Shown here piece by piece: positions 12,018-23,460 of a stretch of DNA of 64,000 bases. Made by a program: the position numbers and the translations under genes. Every line of letters starts with the position of its first letter. Position 1 is the first letter of the stretch. The notes beneath the pieces were generated by a model. That model did not search any database. It was not told the origin of the DNA and was given only the letters and a program-made list of their open reading frames with translations. The DNA comes from Hyalella azteca (lineage: Eukaryota; Arthropoda; Malacostraca; Amphipoda; Hyalellidae): contig NW_025934863.1 of assembly GCF_000764305.2 (NCBI RefSeq), positions 250,431-314,430 of the forward strand, read 5' to 3'.

Positions 12018-12372
12018 CATGCAGAATATTTAAAACTCAATTTATAAATTTATTGTACTTATATTCAAATAATTTCCTGCAGAATATTTAAAACTCAATT
12101 TATTAATTTATTTTTATTTATATTCAAATAATTTCCTGCAGAATATTTAAAACTCAATTTCTTAATTTATTTTATTTATATTCAAAAAATTTCCTCATTA
12201 ATTCCTGCAAATTTTANTATTCAAATAATTTCCTGCAGAATATTTAAAACTCAATTTATTAATTTATTTTTATTTATATTCAAATAATTTCCTGCAGAAT
12301 ATTTAAAACTCAATTTCTTAATTTATTTTATTTATATTCAAAAAATTTCCTCATTAATTCCTGCAAATTTTA
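12018..12372. repeat. 61-bp-type repeats plus perfect 155-bp duplication
   Basis: The core CCTGCAGAATATTTAAAACT recurs at about 60-bp spacing. In addition, 12062-12216 and 12218-12372 are identical along all 155 bases, separated only by the single ambiguous base N at 12217. Confidence 0.95.
12217..12217. other. single ambiguous base (N)
   Basis: The only non-ACGT base I saw in the window. It lies exactly between two identical 155-bp blocks, which points to an assembly join or gap-fill rather than a real polymorphic site. Confidence 0.9.
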
Positions 12373-13339
12373 AAAAAATTATTCAGCGCCGCGTCGATTA
12401 AGTGACGCGATGCCACTGGGAACGCGCGTCCTGACTCGCCAGTTTAGAGTTTCACTTCTCCCCCCAAACGCAGCAACCGAAAAAACTGACGCAAGCAAAA
12501 AATTTACAATAAAAACTATAAATAAATGTCGCCAAACATGAGCGCTTGTCAAAACTGCCAATAAATTGCGTCGCTGTGCATTGTCAACCGCCCGTGCCGT
12601 CAATTGCTTGTACTTGACAAGCAGACAAGAGGGAGACCATGTAAAGGGAAAATGCCAGTGCGTGTTTAATGAATGATGTTTCATCTAATTTGTATATTTG
12701 TTTGATTAAAAAATATTTGGAATATTTTTTAATCGAATTTAAATGTTTATAAATCATACGATGGAAATAATATATATACTATTATAGGCGTGCACATATA
12801 TGTATATGCACGCCTCTCACCAATTTTGCTTCCGCTTACTAATTACCTTCGTGACATGCAGGAACCGGAATGTCGAACGTGACCAGTGACTCACATTGAG
12901 TAATCAGATCTAATTAAATCCCTTCGCTTGAAATAAAAACACGTTTCGTCTTTTATTTACAAGCATCCATGAAATAAGCAGGGAAGTGTTTCAGAAAACA
13001 AATATCCATAAGAAAGAACTTATGGAAATTATAAATCAATTTAAGTTCGTCAATTGAAACACAATTATCAGAATAATAATATAATGAATAAGATGGAACA
13101 TTTGGTTCTGAAAATTACTCGCTTCTTCGAAATTAATTATTGATTTTACGATTAAATAACTATAAAGCTTTAAGTTGTAATGATTCGCTTATGTACTGAA
13201 GAACATTTCGCCGAGGGTTATTAGCCGAAGGCGATGAGAAGATCCAAGGGTTTCTTTTGTCCGCATTGTGGATCTGCATAGAAATGTCCAAATTTGAACA
13301 CCTAATGACGCAAGGAAGGGGTTTCACATTCCTCTTTGC
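12373..13339. other. unique DNA, with a near-palindrome at 12786-12815
   Basis: No gene recognised. AGGCGTGCA (12786-12794) and TGCACGCCT (12807-12815) are reverse complements around a TATA-like centre. Confidence 0.5.
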
Positions 13340-14480
13340 GTGCCAATGACAAGAAGGCTTCATGATTACAGTTTAGTTCTACCTCCAACCATTAGGAGGT
13401 CCACTGTTGTCGCCTATACTTATGTAGGAACCCCGCGAGTGTATAGTAGAGGCTGTGCTACATGTATAAAATCAAACCACAGCATAATTCACACGCGTGT
13501 CCAGCTGCATAGTGAAGATAATGCATGCAGATTGCGACCCCAAGCCGAGCGTATCGCATATCATGCTTACTAGGTTTAGACATTGCCCAGCATGGGGTAT
13601 GACAGGAACTATGAAGCACCATGGTTGCAGTGAGACATCACACTTTACAGAAGCTTCATTCTATCGGTATTTGTGATACGTGCTAACAGGCACACTCGCT
13701 CACACATTATTTCCAACAAAAGAAACAGACGTCGAACGCAAACAGCCGGTCTTTACGTGCAAGCTTGAGTGTCGTATTACAAAGCATGTATGGGGTATCA
13801 GAACTATAGACGCTTGTATATGTTGTGCCAACAAATGCTTTAGTGGCTTTGTGCAGGGTGCGAACTCCAGCAGGCTGCAATGCAAGGGGAGTCATGAATG
13901 TCCGTTTTATGTGTCAAGAATAATTTCAAAGATATGTGAAGAAAAATAAAACCTAAAATTAAAAAAATTATGTAAGTAGGGACCAAAGCTTTGATGGGTT
14001 AGAATTATTTTGAATTATCTGTGCCTCATTAAAAAGGAGTGCAAAAAGCACACCAAACTCGCCTGTGTTGATCAATAACGTAATCAAGACTAGCAAAATA
14101 TTCTCTAGCAGCAGAAATTAATGACTACCTCTTCCGTAAATACCGAAAGCTGTTATTTATCAGGCTTACTTGCACAAATACGTGCAGTAGTTATAAGTTG
14201 CTTACTAATAGGTCTAGCATAGGCAGGTATTAAGTCATTTCACTGATTTACAAAGTTTAGACATAAATAAACAGGGCATCTAAACAACCACGGCTAGCAC
14301 AGACTTTAGACAGTACGTCACCCATAAATAAGTGCAACAGGGCTTGTTAAACATACCTTCATCTATCATCAGTAAAACTTCGTGAGTTAATAGAGACCAA
14401 AATACCATGGCGATATGTTGTACAGCGCACAACTAATGGTTAACACAAGTCATGTCGCGGGACTGGGCAGTGTATTTCGC
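13340..14480. other. less A+T-biased unique region
   Basis: Composition by eye is more even than the flanks. It has several short open frames, including a 90-codon cysteine-rich one at 13680-13949 on the plus strand (first codon GTG, ten cysteines, no signal peptide). I match none of it to a protein family. It could be a decayed inserted sequence; there is no proof of origin. Confidence 0.2.
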
Positions 14481-15160
14481 ATAAAGATTAGACTTGCCGC
14501 TCAAGTATGAATTCTCCTCATAAAATTCAATGCAAATTATGTTATTGAAGCTCAATAAAAAAATGCATAGCGCAATATTTCACTAATTAATAAGAATATA
14601 TTTCTCGTTGAGCAAAAAAAGTAAATTGGCTCGAACAAGTTAACAAGTACATCGTTTCGCTACTGCATGATGTGATATCGACCTTGAAGCTACAAAGGAT
14701 GTAACAATAAATTCTTGCGAAAACAAAAATTTTACTGTAATTTTGGTGTAACTTTAAAGATGCAACATGAACGTCTGTGGGCGCACTCCAACTAACCCAA
14801 GCATCCGCGTGATCAAACATGGCTCACGAACTCAATCCTTATTGAAGTTTCAAGAGCCAGTGTATTCAATATTTATTGTTCCGAATTCAAGCTCTAAACT
14901 TTCCTTAAAATATAAACAAAAAACCAATCTATAAAATGCTAGAGATAGTTGATGGATAACTTCTAAACTATCAATTCAGCAGCAATATTTCCGTCAGTTT
15001 CTAGGCCCTCAGTTCAACAGCAATATTATTGCTAGTTTTAACAGCGATGTTTCGGCGACTAACTTAACTAAACCATTACATTCCATATGAAATAATAATA
15101 CACCTAATTGAGTAACCAATTACGTACAAAGTAGAGGACTCGATGAAAAGCTTCATTTTC
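14481..15160. other. unique A+T-rich DNA
   Basis: Nothing recognised except weak repetition of CAGCAATATT words near 14980-15025. Confidence 0.45.
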
Positions 15161-15440
15161 CTTAAAATTATTTATCACAATATCCAGCTTCACACCCAAC
15201 AGTTTTCATGGCCGACAACCAGCTCCAACAAATGGTCCTAACAAATGTGCTGCGGTCATCGGGAATTAACACTTGCATTTATCAGGGATTTGCGGAAGCG
15301 AAAGGCCGGTGGTCATCCAGACGGATTTATGGGGCGACCGATGCCGATAATTACAGGATTATGGGTAATTTGTCGACATAGACGATCATTTAATGCCGAG
15401 TCTTACATGTTGCAGTGAGTGCTGGAAGCCCAATCGCTCT
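15161..15440. other. candidate regulatory-like island
   Basis: GC-richer and non-repetitive, with clustered homeodomain-type cores: GATAATTACAGGATTATGGG holds a TAATTA and a GGATTA core, followed by GGTAATTTG. No open frame with recognisable protein. A conserved non-coding element is plausible but cannot be shown from one sequence. Confidence 0.22.
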
Positions 15441-15499
15441 TGCAACTTACATCTGACACCTCGACATAAAAATTTTTACGGTTTCGGCAGAAAAAAACA

Positions 15500-15523
15500 G
15501 TTTACCTGATTGATCAGGTAAAC
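15500..15523. other. 24-bp inverted repeat
   Basis: GTTTACCTGAT and ATCAGGTAAAC are perfect 11-bp reverse complements around a 2-base centre TG. Confidence 0.9.
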
Positions 15524-16832
15524 AGTTTAAATGAAAGTGATCAAAGTATTGTTGAGAAAAATTTAACTGGAGAATAAAACGTGTGAATTCCAAATGGTAT
15601 AACGTTTTCTATCACGCTGCGTGTATAAGAAGAACCTACGCGACAAATGAACGCATTCAAGAAAATTTGAGTACTCATGAGTGTATGCAGCTCATGGTCG
15701 TAACTGCATTTCAAATTTGAAGAATATATTTATTTCCGGAATTTGTAAGCGTGGACAAAGTCGACTTCCAGCCCATTACGAAAATATTTGCACGTATCAT
15801 TGCCAAAGACATTTGTTATATACTTTAGTGATATTTTAAATTAACTTCGTGTGAACTTTTGAAACCTAATTTCCCAATAATATTAAAAAACAAGTGTAAT
15901 CTCAATTGACTGTAATCATTCTATTTAATTTTCGGTAGCATGCATGATCAAAAAATACATTGATTTGTCATTCAAACAACTTGTACGCATATGCATTTCA
16001 TCACTCGTTTTGGCTACAAACGAGCAGCAATTCAGTAACACCACATCCCTTGCAACAATAAACACGAGGATCAATTAACAAAGGCACCCGAGAGATACGC
16101 GTGCATTGTATCAAAGGTCTCAGCATGGTCGTAAAGCAGACAATTCTACAAGAGGCTTCAACAATAACATTGCACTGTGTATACATTCGTTAACTGGCAA
16201 GACATTCGAGGACCTACAAGTGGACACTGCACAAGTACACAAATAACCAATTACGCTGCAAGAAGGCCTTAGTTAACGCATTTAAATACTACGCTGTGAT
16301 TCTTCAACGCAACATCGCGACAAAAAATTCATGTAGCGCGTCATTTCATCTTGATAAAGCAATAATTTCAAGCCAGCTTAACTGTCTTGGAACCACATAA
16401 ATGCTGCAACCGATGAAACTTGGTATTTGCGTTATTTATCAGTAGATAATATATATTATATCTTCATGAAACTTGAACATATCATGCAATAAAACATTAT
16501 GATGCATGAAAATCCATAGATTATTATCAATGGCTTAACATCGGCTTTTATTCGCAATTTGAGATAGAACAGGAGCAAAATGTTTATGCAGATTTTGAAT
16601 ATAGTTCAAGTTTATACATATTTAGGCCTGTGCATCAATAGCAGTTAGTGTAAACAATTCTTTCGGAGCTAATTTACACGGAGCTTGATATTGGACTTCA
16701 CCGATTTAGCAAGACCAATATAATAAATATCAGTTGTTCTGTATCAGTATATATGATTACGTAGCATCTCCACTTTTCCCAAATCATTGTTAACCAACTC
16801 AGATCACTGAACACGTATACATTCACTTAGCG
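15524..16832. other. unique A+T-rich DNA
   Basis: No gene, RNA or repeat recognised. Confidence 0.5.
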
Positions 16833-16955
16833 CAGTGGTTCCCAAAGTGGGCGATATCGCCCCCCTAGGGGCGATGGAAAGATTTTGGGGGGCGGTAAAG
16901 AAGAAGAGGGTGAGAGGGGGGCGATAGGGGGGCGATAGAGAGGGCGGCAGTCCGA
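16833..16955 (+). mobile_element. hAT-like transposon end (fragment)
   Basis: Starts CAGTGGTTCCCAAAGTGGGC, which fits the terminal inverted repeat style of hAT-superfamily DNA transposons (CAGNGGTTC...). It is followed by GGGGCGAT-rich subterminal sequence with repeated GGGGGGCGATA. I found no matching right end in the window, no transposase and no clear 8-bp target duplication, so this is a truncated or non-autonomous remnant. Confidence 0.6.
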
Positions 16956-17048
16956 AGTCGAAGTCAGAAGTTCGAACGTTTGTTTGACGACTTGTACACA
17001 AAACGTGCTGCACACGACTCCCAGCGATGGTTTTTTCACCCAGATCTG

Positions 17049-17212
17049 TTTTTAGCGCATTTTCCCATTTATGGAAAAAATGCACTATTGTGCTCGCGAT
17101 GTCCGTCCGTCTGTCTGTCCGCCTGTCTGTCCGTCCGTGACTTCACGTTTTCGGCGACGAGAAAATGCTCTCTCTGTCACTCACTGCAGTGAGTACTGTG
17201 CTATATTTTTTT
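17049..17212 (+). mobile_element. PAL dispersed element, copy 4
   Basis: Begins GTTTTTAGCGCATTTTCCCA, continues TGCACTATTGTGCTCGCGAT, a GTCC/GTCT tract and TTCACGTTTTCGGCGACGAG. It has the perfect 16-bp palindrome ACTCACTGCAGTGAGT and ends in TATATTTTTTT. Together with copy 5 it forms an inverted pair about 145 bp apart. Confidence 0.88.
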
Positions 17213-17266
17213 AACCTCTCCTGGGTTTAGGTCTCCGACCAATTAACGGCCGGACTCGCGGCCGAA

Positions 17267-17362
17267 GTAGACTACAACCTGAAACATGTTTACAGCAGTA
17301 CTCATATAAAAACAGTAGACTACAACCTGAAACATGTTTACAGCAGTACTCATATAAAAAAC
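17267..17362. repeat. 48-bp tandem repeat, interrupted by PAL copy 5
   Basis: Two nearly identical units start GTAGACTACAACCTGAAACA at 17267 and 17315. A third, diverged unit (GCAGACTACAACCTAAAACA) begins at 17512, beyond PAL copy 5. The element therefore inserted into an existing array. Confidence 0.88.
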
Positions 17363-17510
17363 ATAACTCAGTACCCACTGCAGTGAGTGACAGAGAGCGC
17401 ATTTTCTCGTCGACGAAAACATGAAGTCACGGACAGACAGAAAGACAGACAGACGGACATGGCGAGCACAATAGTGCATTTTTTCATAAATGAGAAAATG
17501 CGCTAAAAAC
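17356..17510 (-). mobile_element. PAL dispersed element, copy 5 (nested)
   Basis: In plus-strand order: an A-run, CATAACTCAGTACCCACTGC, GAGCGCATTTTCTCGTCGAC, a GACA tract, CATGGCGAGCACAATAGTGC, and TGAGAAAATGCGCTAAAAAC. With the 48-bp array as reference, the next unit should start at 17363 but starts at 17512, so the insertion added 149 bp including any target duplication. AAAAAC occurs at both edges and may be that duplication. Confidence 0.88.
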
Positions 17511-17511
17511 A

Positions 17512-17560
17512 GCAGACTACAACCTAAAACATGTGTACAGTAGTACTCATATATAGTACT
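17512..17560. repeat. third, diverged unit of the 48-bp repeat
   Basis: GCAGACTACAACC, AAACATGTGTACAG and AGTACTCATATA match the units at 17267 and 17315 with a few changes. Confidence 0.8.
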
Positions 17561-18769
17561 ACGTACCTCAGCCTCTAAGGCACAATTCCTTGTCTCAGAG
17601 CAATCACAAGTTGCTACGAGATCATCAAAGCAAGATGGCCCTTGCATAGCGATAACAGAGAAGCCAAGATCTGATCATTATTTTATGAGCAATTAACAAA
17701 ATAATCAACATCGGTCATGAGACAATAATGCGGGAATTACTCGAGTTTGATGGCGGGAATATCCAGTAACTTAATGAGTCATGAATACCTTCATAGGATT
17801 ATTCATGTTCGCTTCATCGCGGCGAGATGTTGTCGTGTAAAACGTAAGCGTCAGCGGTGACGACTGCAAGGGAAGTATGCAGAAGTTATAGCATAACAAA
17901 GCTGTAGATCTTACGTTGAAAACGATACCGACTACGATAATACTGGATTAAAGTTAGCGTGTTATAAGTGAGAGCAAAATTAAAATTCCCGTTACATTTT
18001 TGTAACGATTATGTATGTCAGTTAATTTATAGGTTATTATAAAGTTTATTGAATATCAACGAAAATTTCTCAGCACGCATAGAGTTCAACGGGGCCGCAA
18101 CGATGAACAGGGGGCGAAAAGACCACGACTTCGTGATAATAAATTTCATGAATTGTCGCTAAAATCGATACACAGCTAGAATTATTCAAGAACACAAGAA
18201 ATAAACAACACCACAAAATGGCTTAGGTACGAAAACCAGTGCTCTCACGTCGATGTCGTTTACATTAACCCTAATTCAAACATTTACAATGACAGGCGCA
18301 TCGCGTTCCACTTTAAATAATTGTAAATAATCAATTCTAAATAAATGAGAAGCGCCCAGATCTATGAAAATTATAATCCCATTGCAATTACCTTAAACAT
18401 TTGTATGAATTAAAAGTTTAAACGTTTTAAATAAAATTTGAAATATCTAAACTTTTACGGTGCATATGTTTGGTCAGGACGAAATAGGTTTCGAGTTTTG
18501 AAACAAATCTGCAAGTCCAAAAATGGCGTGCCAAAGGATGAAATGGTGAAGTAAGGATATATGAAGAATGCAAATCATCATTGTAAAATTGTAAAAACAA
18601 TCGCAAACGTAAACGTCTAAAAATGGCAAACGAAGGTATAAATTCCTTCATCAAAAAGTTTCGCAACAATTTAGCCAGATGAATAAACTATTGAAATTTA
18701 CGTTTCATTTTTCCACCTATGTACAGAAATTAACATATGTCGCTCAATGACGGAAAACATTTTAGAAGA
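17561..18769. other. unique DNA, no gene seen
   Basis: Mixed A+T-rich sequence. Short frames only; nothing recognised. Confidence 0.5.
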
Positions 18770-19050
18770 AATATTCCTTCACAATAACTCAAGAGCTGGC
18801 AGGCATAACGATTTTAACGGCGGCTATGAGCTACTGCAGCCCAGATATAAGCGAAGCTCTGAGCCTCTGAATATTCAATGTTATAGTGGCTAATTAGAGC
18901 TGCGGTAGCGGCGTTTGCAGTCAACTGAAGACATCATTTGTTTCGTTGTGACAGTGCTGACTGCAACGACATTATCGCAGTGACGCGCCACGCAGTCATA
19001 GTTATTAATGGATTTGTGTCTAATTTACAGGGCTTGAACCTGTGAATTAC
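18770..19050. other. candidate regulatory-like island
   Basis: Non-repetitive and GC-richer, with homeodomain-type words GGCTAATTAGAG and GTTATTAATGGATTTG. No recognisable coding frame. Confidence 0.2.
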
Positions 19051-21204
19051 CACGAGTTGGGAGAACAAACCACTTGATGTATTTTGTATATTTTGATGAA
19101 TCGTCTTTGTATGGAAATAATAGTGCGAATAGCAGAAAATAAAAAATACTTCAGCTATTTAATTCGCTGTTTTAAAATTTTACGAATATGTATTTCATAA
19201 TGAATTCAATATCGCTTTTGTATGCTTCTACGTACATGTTAATAAACATTACATTTAATCTTCTTATTCCTAGTAACATGAAGTGATACATCAACCTGAC
19301 ATATGATTTTGTCCTCTCCAGAAGTTCTTAGTTTCTTCCACAGGATCAGCACTTCTTCGTCTTCGATGTTAGAGTCCCGTATACGATGAAAAATTTACTT
19401 TTACGACATTGATAAATTGGATTTTCTGGTACTGATAAGCTCGGTTCACTAAACACTTATAGGCCGTATTTGCTAGATTTGATTACTTATATTTTCTGGA
19501 TACTTATTAAGCATTTTCTGAACACTGATAAACTATATTTTCACAGCATGGCAACTCAATTGAAAAAAATTTAAATGACATTCCGAAGCGATATCCAAAA
19601 CATATATAATAAATATTAAATTTGCAAAAAGAGCGTTCAAAGCAGCCTCTATTAGATAAAAAATAGCGCTAGACTGAGCTAGCAGCGACATATTTTAACA
19701 AAGTAATAAACCTGCTTTAGAAACGAGCCAACAATGGTTATTAACGAATAAGAAATTCTGCACGCGCTGTTCACTCTGCCTTACAATTACAGGATTATGA
19801 GAGACTCTGGACAGAATATTGAATGTTTTAAAAAGTCATGCGACGCTCGATAAACACGACCCAGTGTTCAGCAACAGCTGTGAAGGCGTCGTATGAAGTG
19901 ACACTTCCACTCAACTTGCCCAACATACGAGCTTGCCATTGATCTGTGGTTTGCGGTAAAGACTCTAGCTTTTACTTGTTGAACATTTTCACCGATTCTA
20001 GGGAAATTAGCATGAAGATTGTTGTGCTCCTTGTTCTGATATTTAGTTCGGATTTCCTTCGTTTTTCATGCCTCGAGGGAATTACTATCTCGACTTGTAT
20101 TGGGTTAGGATTTTAATTTTTCAAGACTATGAGGAAAAATTGATGTTCTCTCGACTCACATACTAGGAAACAAGGTAAAAGTTTTGTTAATATTATTTCT
20201 TAAATCAATTCCTGTTTTGGGCTGATATATCGCAGTGATCATATATCACTTTAAATATAAAAATTTAATACTGAACACTCTGAACACAACTATAGTTCCG
20301 TAACATATCTTCATAATATCATGCAAAATGGCACATATGAATAAAATAACCTCTTCTTGCAAAATGATGTATCATTGAATATTTGCGTTTCCGGTCGTCA
20401 TAGTAGAGACTTAGGTTTCTCATGTATGTTTTACGCAATTTTCCGTTATGTAGATACGAAATTATTAATGTCATTCTTGATGTCCCATTTGCTGAATTAT
20501 GGCAAACTATTATAGCCTTATAGAGCCTGTTATGAGGCAGATAGAACTTTATAGACTTGCAAACATCCCGATGCATGTTATGCATATTTAAAATAATATA
20601 ACATAAATAGTAAATAATTAATAAATGAATAAAGCAGAGAATATATTTTCAACGAGTCTTCGCTCCTGGTCGGATAAAATGTCTAAGCGGTTCAAAAAGG
20701 ATACTCCAACATAGCTAATTTTCTTAAAAGTTTACTTTGAACTGAATGAATTGAGTGGCTCAGAAAGTATCAATTTTACAGAAATTGTGGTGACTCAATG
20801 TTAATCCAATATTCATAAGATAGATGAATTTTGCTCATATATCTTCCTGATATCCACCTGCAAAGAAATCGAAAACTTACGAGTTTTATCCCGCTAAAAT
20901 ATCATTATACGCTTTATTGCAAAGCATTAAATATCGTTGAAATGACGCAAGAAAATTACTGTTTTTACCGTGATATTGTTGGTTGCGAGTAGGAAGTCTT
21001 ACAATAAAATATTAGGAAAATTATTACTCAAATTTGTGTCTCTAACGGTGAATCCCCTTATAATTTCAAGCTGCAAATCCACTCAACATTTCAAATATCC
21101 AGACCAACGATTTCCAATTTATATCATCACAATTTGTCATATAAATCCAAACAACAGTTTTTCGTCTCATTTTTATCGTCGAAATTGACTCAGTTTTCAA
21201 GAGC
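19051..21204. other. unique A+T-rich DNA
   Basis: Slight repetition of ACTGATAA and TTTTCTGG words at 19400-19545; otherwise nothing recognised. Confidence 0.5.
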
Positions 21205-21440
21205 ATGTGAGGATTTTTATGCAAATGATTAGGGGTAACAATTGTCCCCCTTAGCCTGTCGGCGCTCACGCACGGAAGTGCTCAGTAAGAAGAAATATGC
21301 GCGTTAGTGCGCCGCTGCATCGCATTTCGGTTCAATGGCGCGAGAGACATGACGTAATGCGCGCCTATTTCTTAAGTGCGGGCTCCTCGAGCGAATATTT
21401 TAAACGAACGACGCAATCCCAATAGCAGCGATGTCAAGGC
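21205..21440. other. candidate regulatory-like island
   Basis: Contains an octamer ATGCAAAT (21219-21226) next to ATGATTAGGGG, the palindromic core ACAATTGT flanked by GGG and CCC (about 21233-21250), an ETS-type CGGAAGTG near 21273 and a CRE-like TGACGTAATG near 21350. It is CpG-rich relative to its surroundings and has no open frame of note. Confidence 0.25.
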
Positions 21441-21779
21441 TTTTTCGTGAGACTTGGAAGCATGTAGCTGGAACCAGGCTGGGTTGTCTTTGAATGTATT
21501 TGTGGCTTATTCAATTTGATACTTTAATATTGTATTACAAATTAAATTTGAATAAAAAAATTCTTTGAAAATTTCAAATTGTACAAAAGTAGGAATAATA
21601 TCCAAATTTAGTTGTTTAAAAGTATAATGTCACGAGACACTCAAATTCAAAAGGCAGCGAATTCCCCATACAAAACGTCGAAGGAAGGTTTTCTCAATAA
21701 GAATGTAAAGCTCAATAAAAACTAGCATTCGGGGTCTTTTAGGGAAATATTCTTCCTGAAATTTATGAGTGCGAATTCT
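21441..21779. other. unique A+T-rich DNA
   Basis: Nothing recognised. Confidence 0.5.
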
Positions 21780-21965
21780 TCAGTTGATTCATGGGCTAGC
21801 AGCTCGGAGTTCCATCGCGGGTTGCGCCTAAGAGATCCGCGTTGACATCTTTACAGGAATTTTAGGGATCGGCCCGTGGGGTGAGGCCGAAATTATGACA
21901 AGTGCATTGTAGCGCGCGAGATTTACAATTGGCAATGCGCTTCTCGCTTCCAATGAAATTCAATG
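21780..21965. other. GC-richer complex island
   Basis: Unique, more balanced composition, including CATTGTAGCGCGCGAGATTT. No recognised frame. Possible conserved non-coding element. Confidence 0.18.
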
Positions 21966-22319
21966 CATTGTAAAATTGTAGGTATAAGTGCGGTGGAGGC
22001 AAGAATAATGTGGATGGTAGAGAAATTATATATGAATATGCAAGAAAAAGAATTAATTGAAATAACACCATGTAATCAATAATAGATCATTAAAGATCAC
22101 CATAAAATAATTAAAAATTAAATTAAAGTGAAATGGGAGTAGCAGAGACATTACATTAATGTAAAATTCAATTAATCTAAATTTATAATGCTCGGCACCA
22201 AATACGTATTTGCGTATTTATTTTGTGAGGTATTTGCGAGCTAAGTTAAGCAGAATTGAGACTGAAGGTTCTAAAAAATATTTTCCACTCTGTATCTAAA
22301 ATTTTCCAGCAATCTCGTA
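21966..22319. other. unique A+T-rich DNA
   Basis: Nothing recognised. Confidence 0.5.
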
Positions 22320-22545
22320 ATTGAACATGTTCCAAGAACAAACAATACATTACTGTAACTAAAAATATTTTCAGAACAGAAAAACATCTATTTAAACAAA
22401 TATGTTCACATTTCTAATTGAAATCATTCATGTAACTAAGCTTGTTTACCGTGCAGAAAAAGGTTCATTTAACTGAAAATTTGTTCCGAACATAAAAATC
22501 TTCCCTTAACTAAACATATTTCATGACCAGAAAATAATCATCCAT
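22320..22545. repeat. very degenerate repeat (GTTC..GAACA..AACTAA)
   Basis: Words such as ATGTTCCAAGAACA, TTTTCAGAACAGAAAAACAT and TTGTTCCGAACATAAAAATC recur at about 50-60 bp. This is weak similarity only. Confidence 0.3.
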
Positions 22546-22909
22546 GAAAGCATTCAGCACTTCAAATGAAATGTCCTATAACAGCGCGCCACTCGTAGTG
22601 CGTATACGAGCTCCATTGTAGAACAGACCGCTCCAGAAATCTTTTAACTCCAAAGCTTTGATGGCTTTGAAGTAGAGAGCTAATATAAGCAATGCCTCTA
22701 CCATTATTACCTACCGCAGCCATAATTATCCTGCACTTCAATCCTTTCACTCAATGCAGTGTCATTACTTGAGTGTCAACTCTTTTCTAAAATTATGAGA
22801 GTCAGAACAGGTCCGTATGTGTTCCAGTCAAAGTTTTTTTTTTTTCAACGGTTGCCGATAGCACTCGCAGAGTTATTAGATTGTTCTTGCTATAGCACTA
22901 TAGATTGCT
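22546..22909. other. unique DNA
   Basis: Includes a T13 run near 22837-22849. Nothing else recognised. Confidence 0.45.
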
Positions 22910-23460
22910 CCTTCAAAATTATTTTATTGGTCTTCTAAAGTTATTCCATTCTACGTACTAAGTTACTCAATTTGTTGATTCATACTAAGGAATTCGGTCG
23001 TGTATGCAAAATTATTCCATTATTCTTGCTAAGTAATGAAGTAATTAGCTTGTTCATATGAGTAATTCGTTTAATCGTTCATCCACAGTTTTTCATTTGA
23101 TTTTGCAAAGTTTATCGGGTGGCCACGAAAATATGATCGATTGTTCGAGCTGAGTTGAAGCAAATCATTCAACCACGAGTGTAGTAAAGATTAAATCTTG
23201 CTTCATTATTCATAACATTCATTCGTTTCGATAAGATTTAAAATAAATGAGAAGAACGTAGGTTATGATACACTTTGCAACGCACGCAATGTAATCTCTT
23301 GAGGTGCCTAATCTAACTATCGTTCACCTAAATAATATAACTATCGTATTGTAGCGTAAACAATAACTATCGTATACATAAAGAATAAAGGGAATAAAGT
23401 AATAAAGGGATTATTATTACTCCTTTAACTTCATTCATAAAGAATAAAGTAATAAAGGGA
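22910..23460. repeat. degenerate low-complexity repeats
   Basis: The first part repeats TTATTCCATT and CTAAGTTA-type words. From about 23320, AACTATCGTA recurs, then AAGAATAAAG and AATAAAGGGA (copies near 23383-23411 and 23439-23460). Confidence 0.4.
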
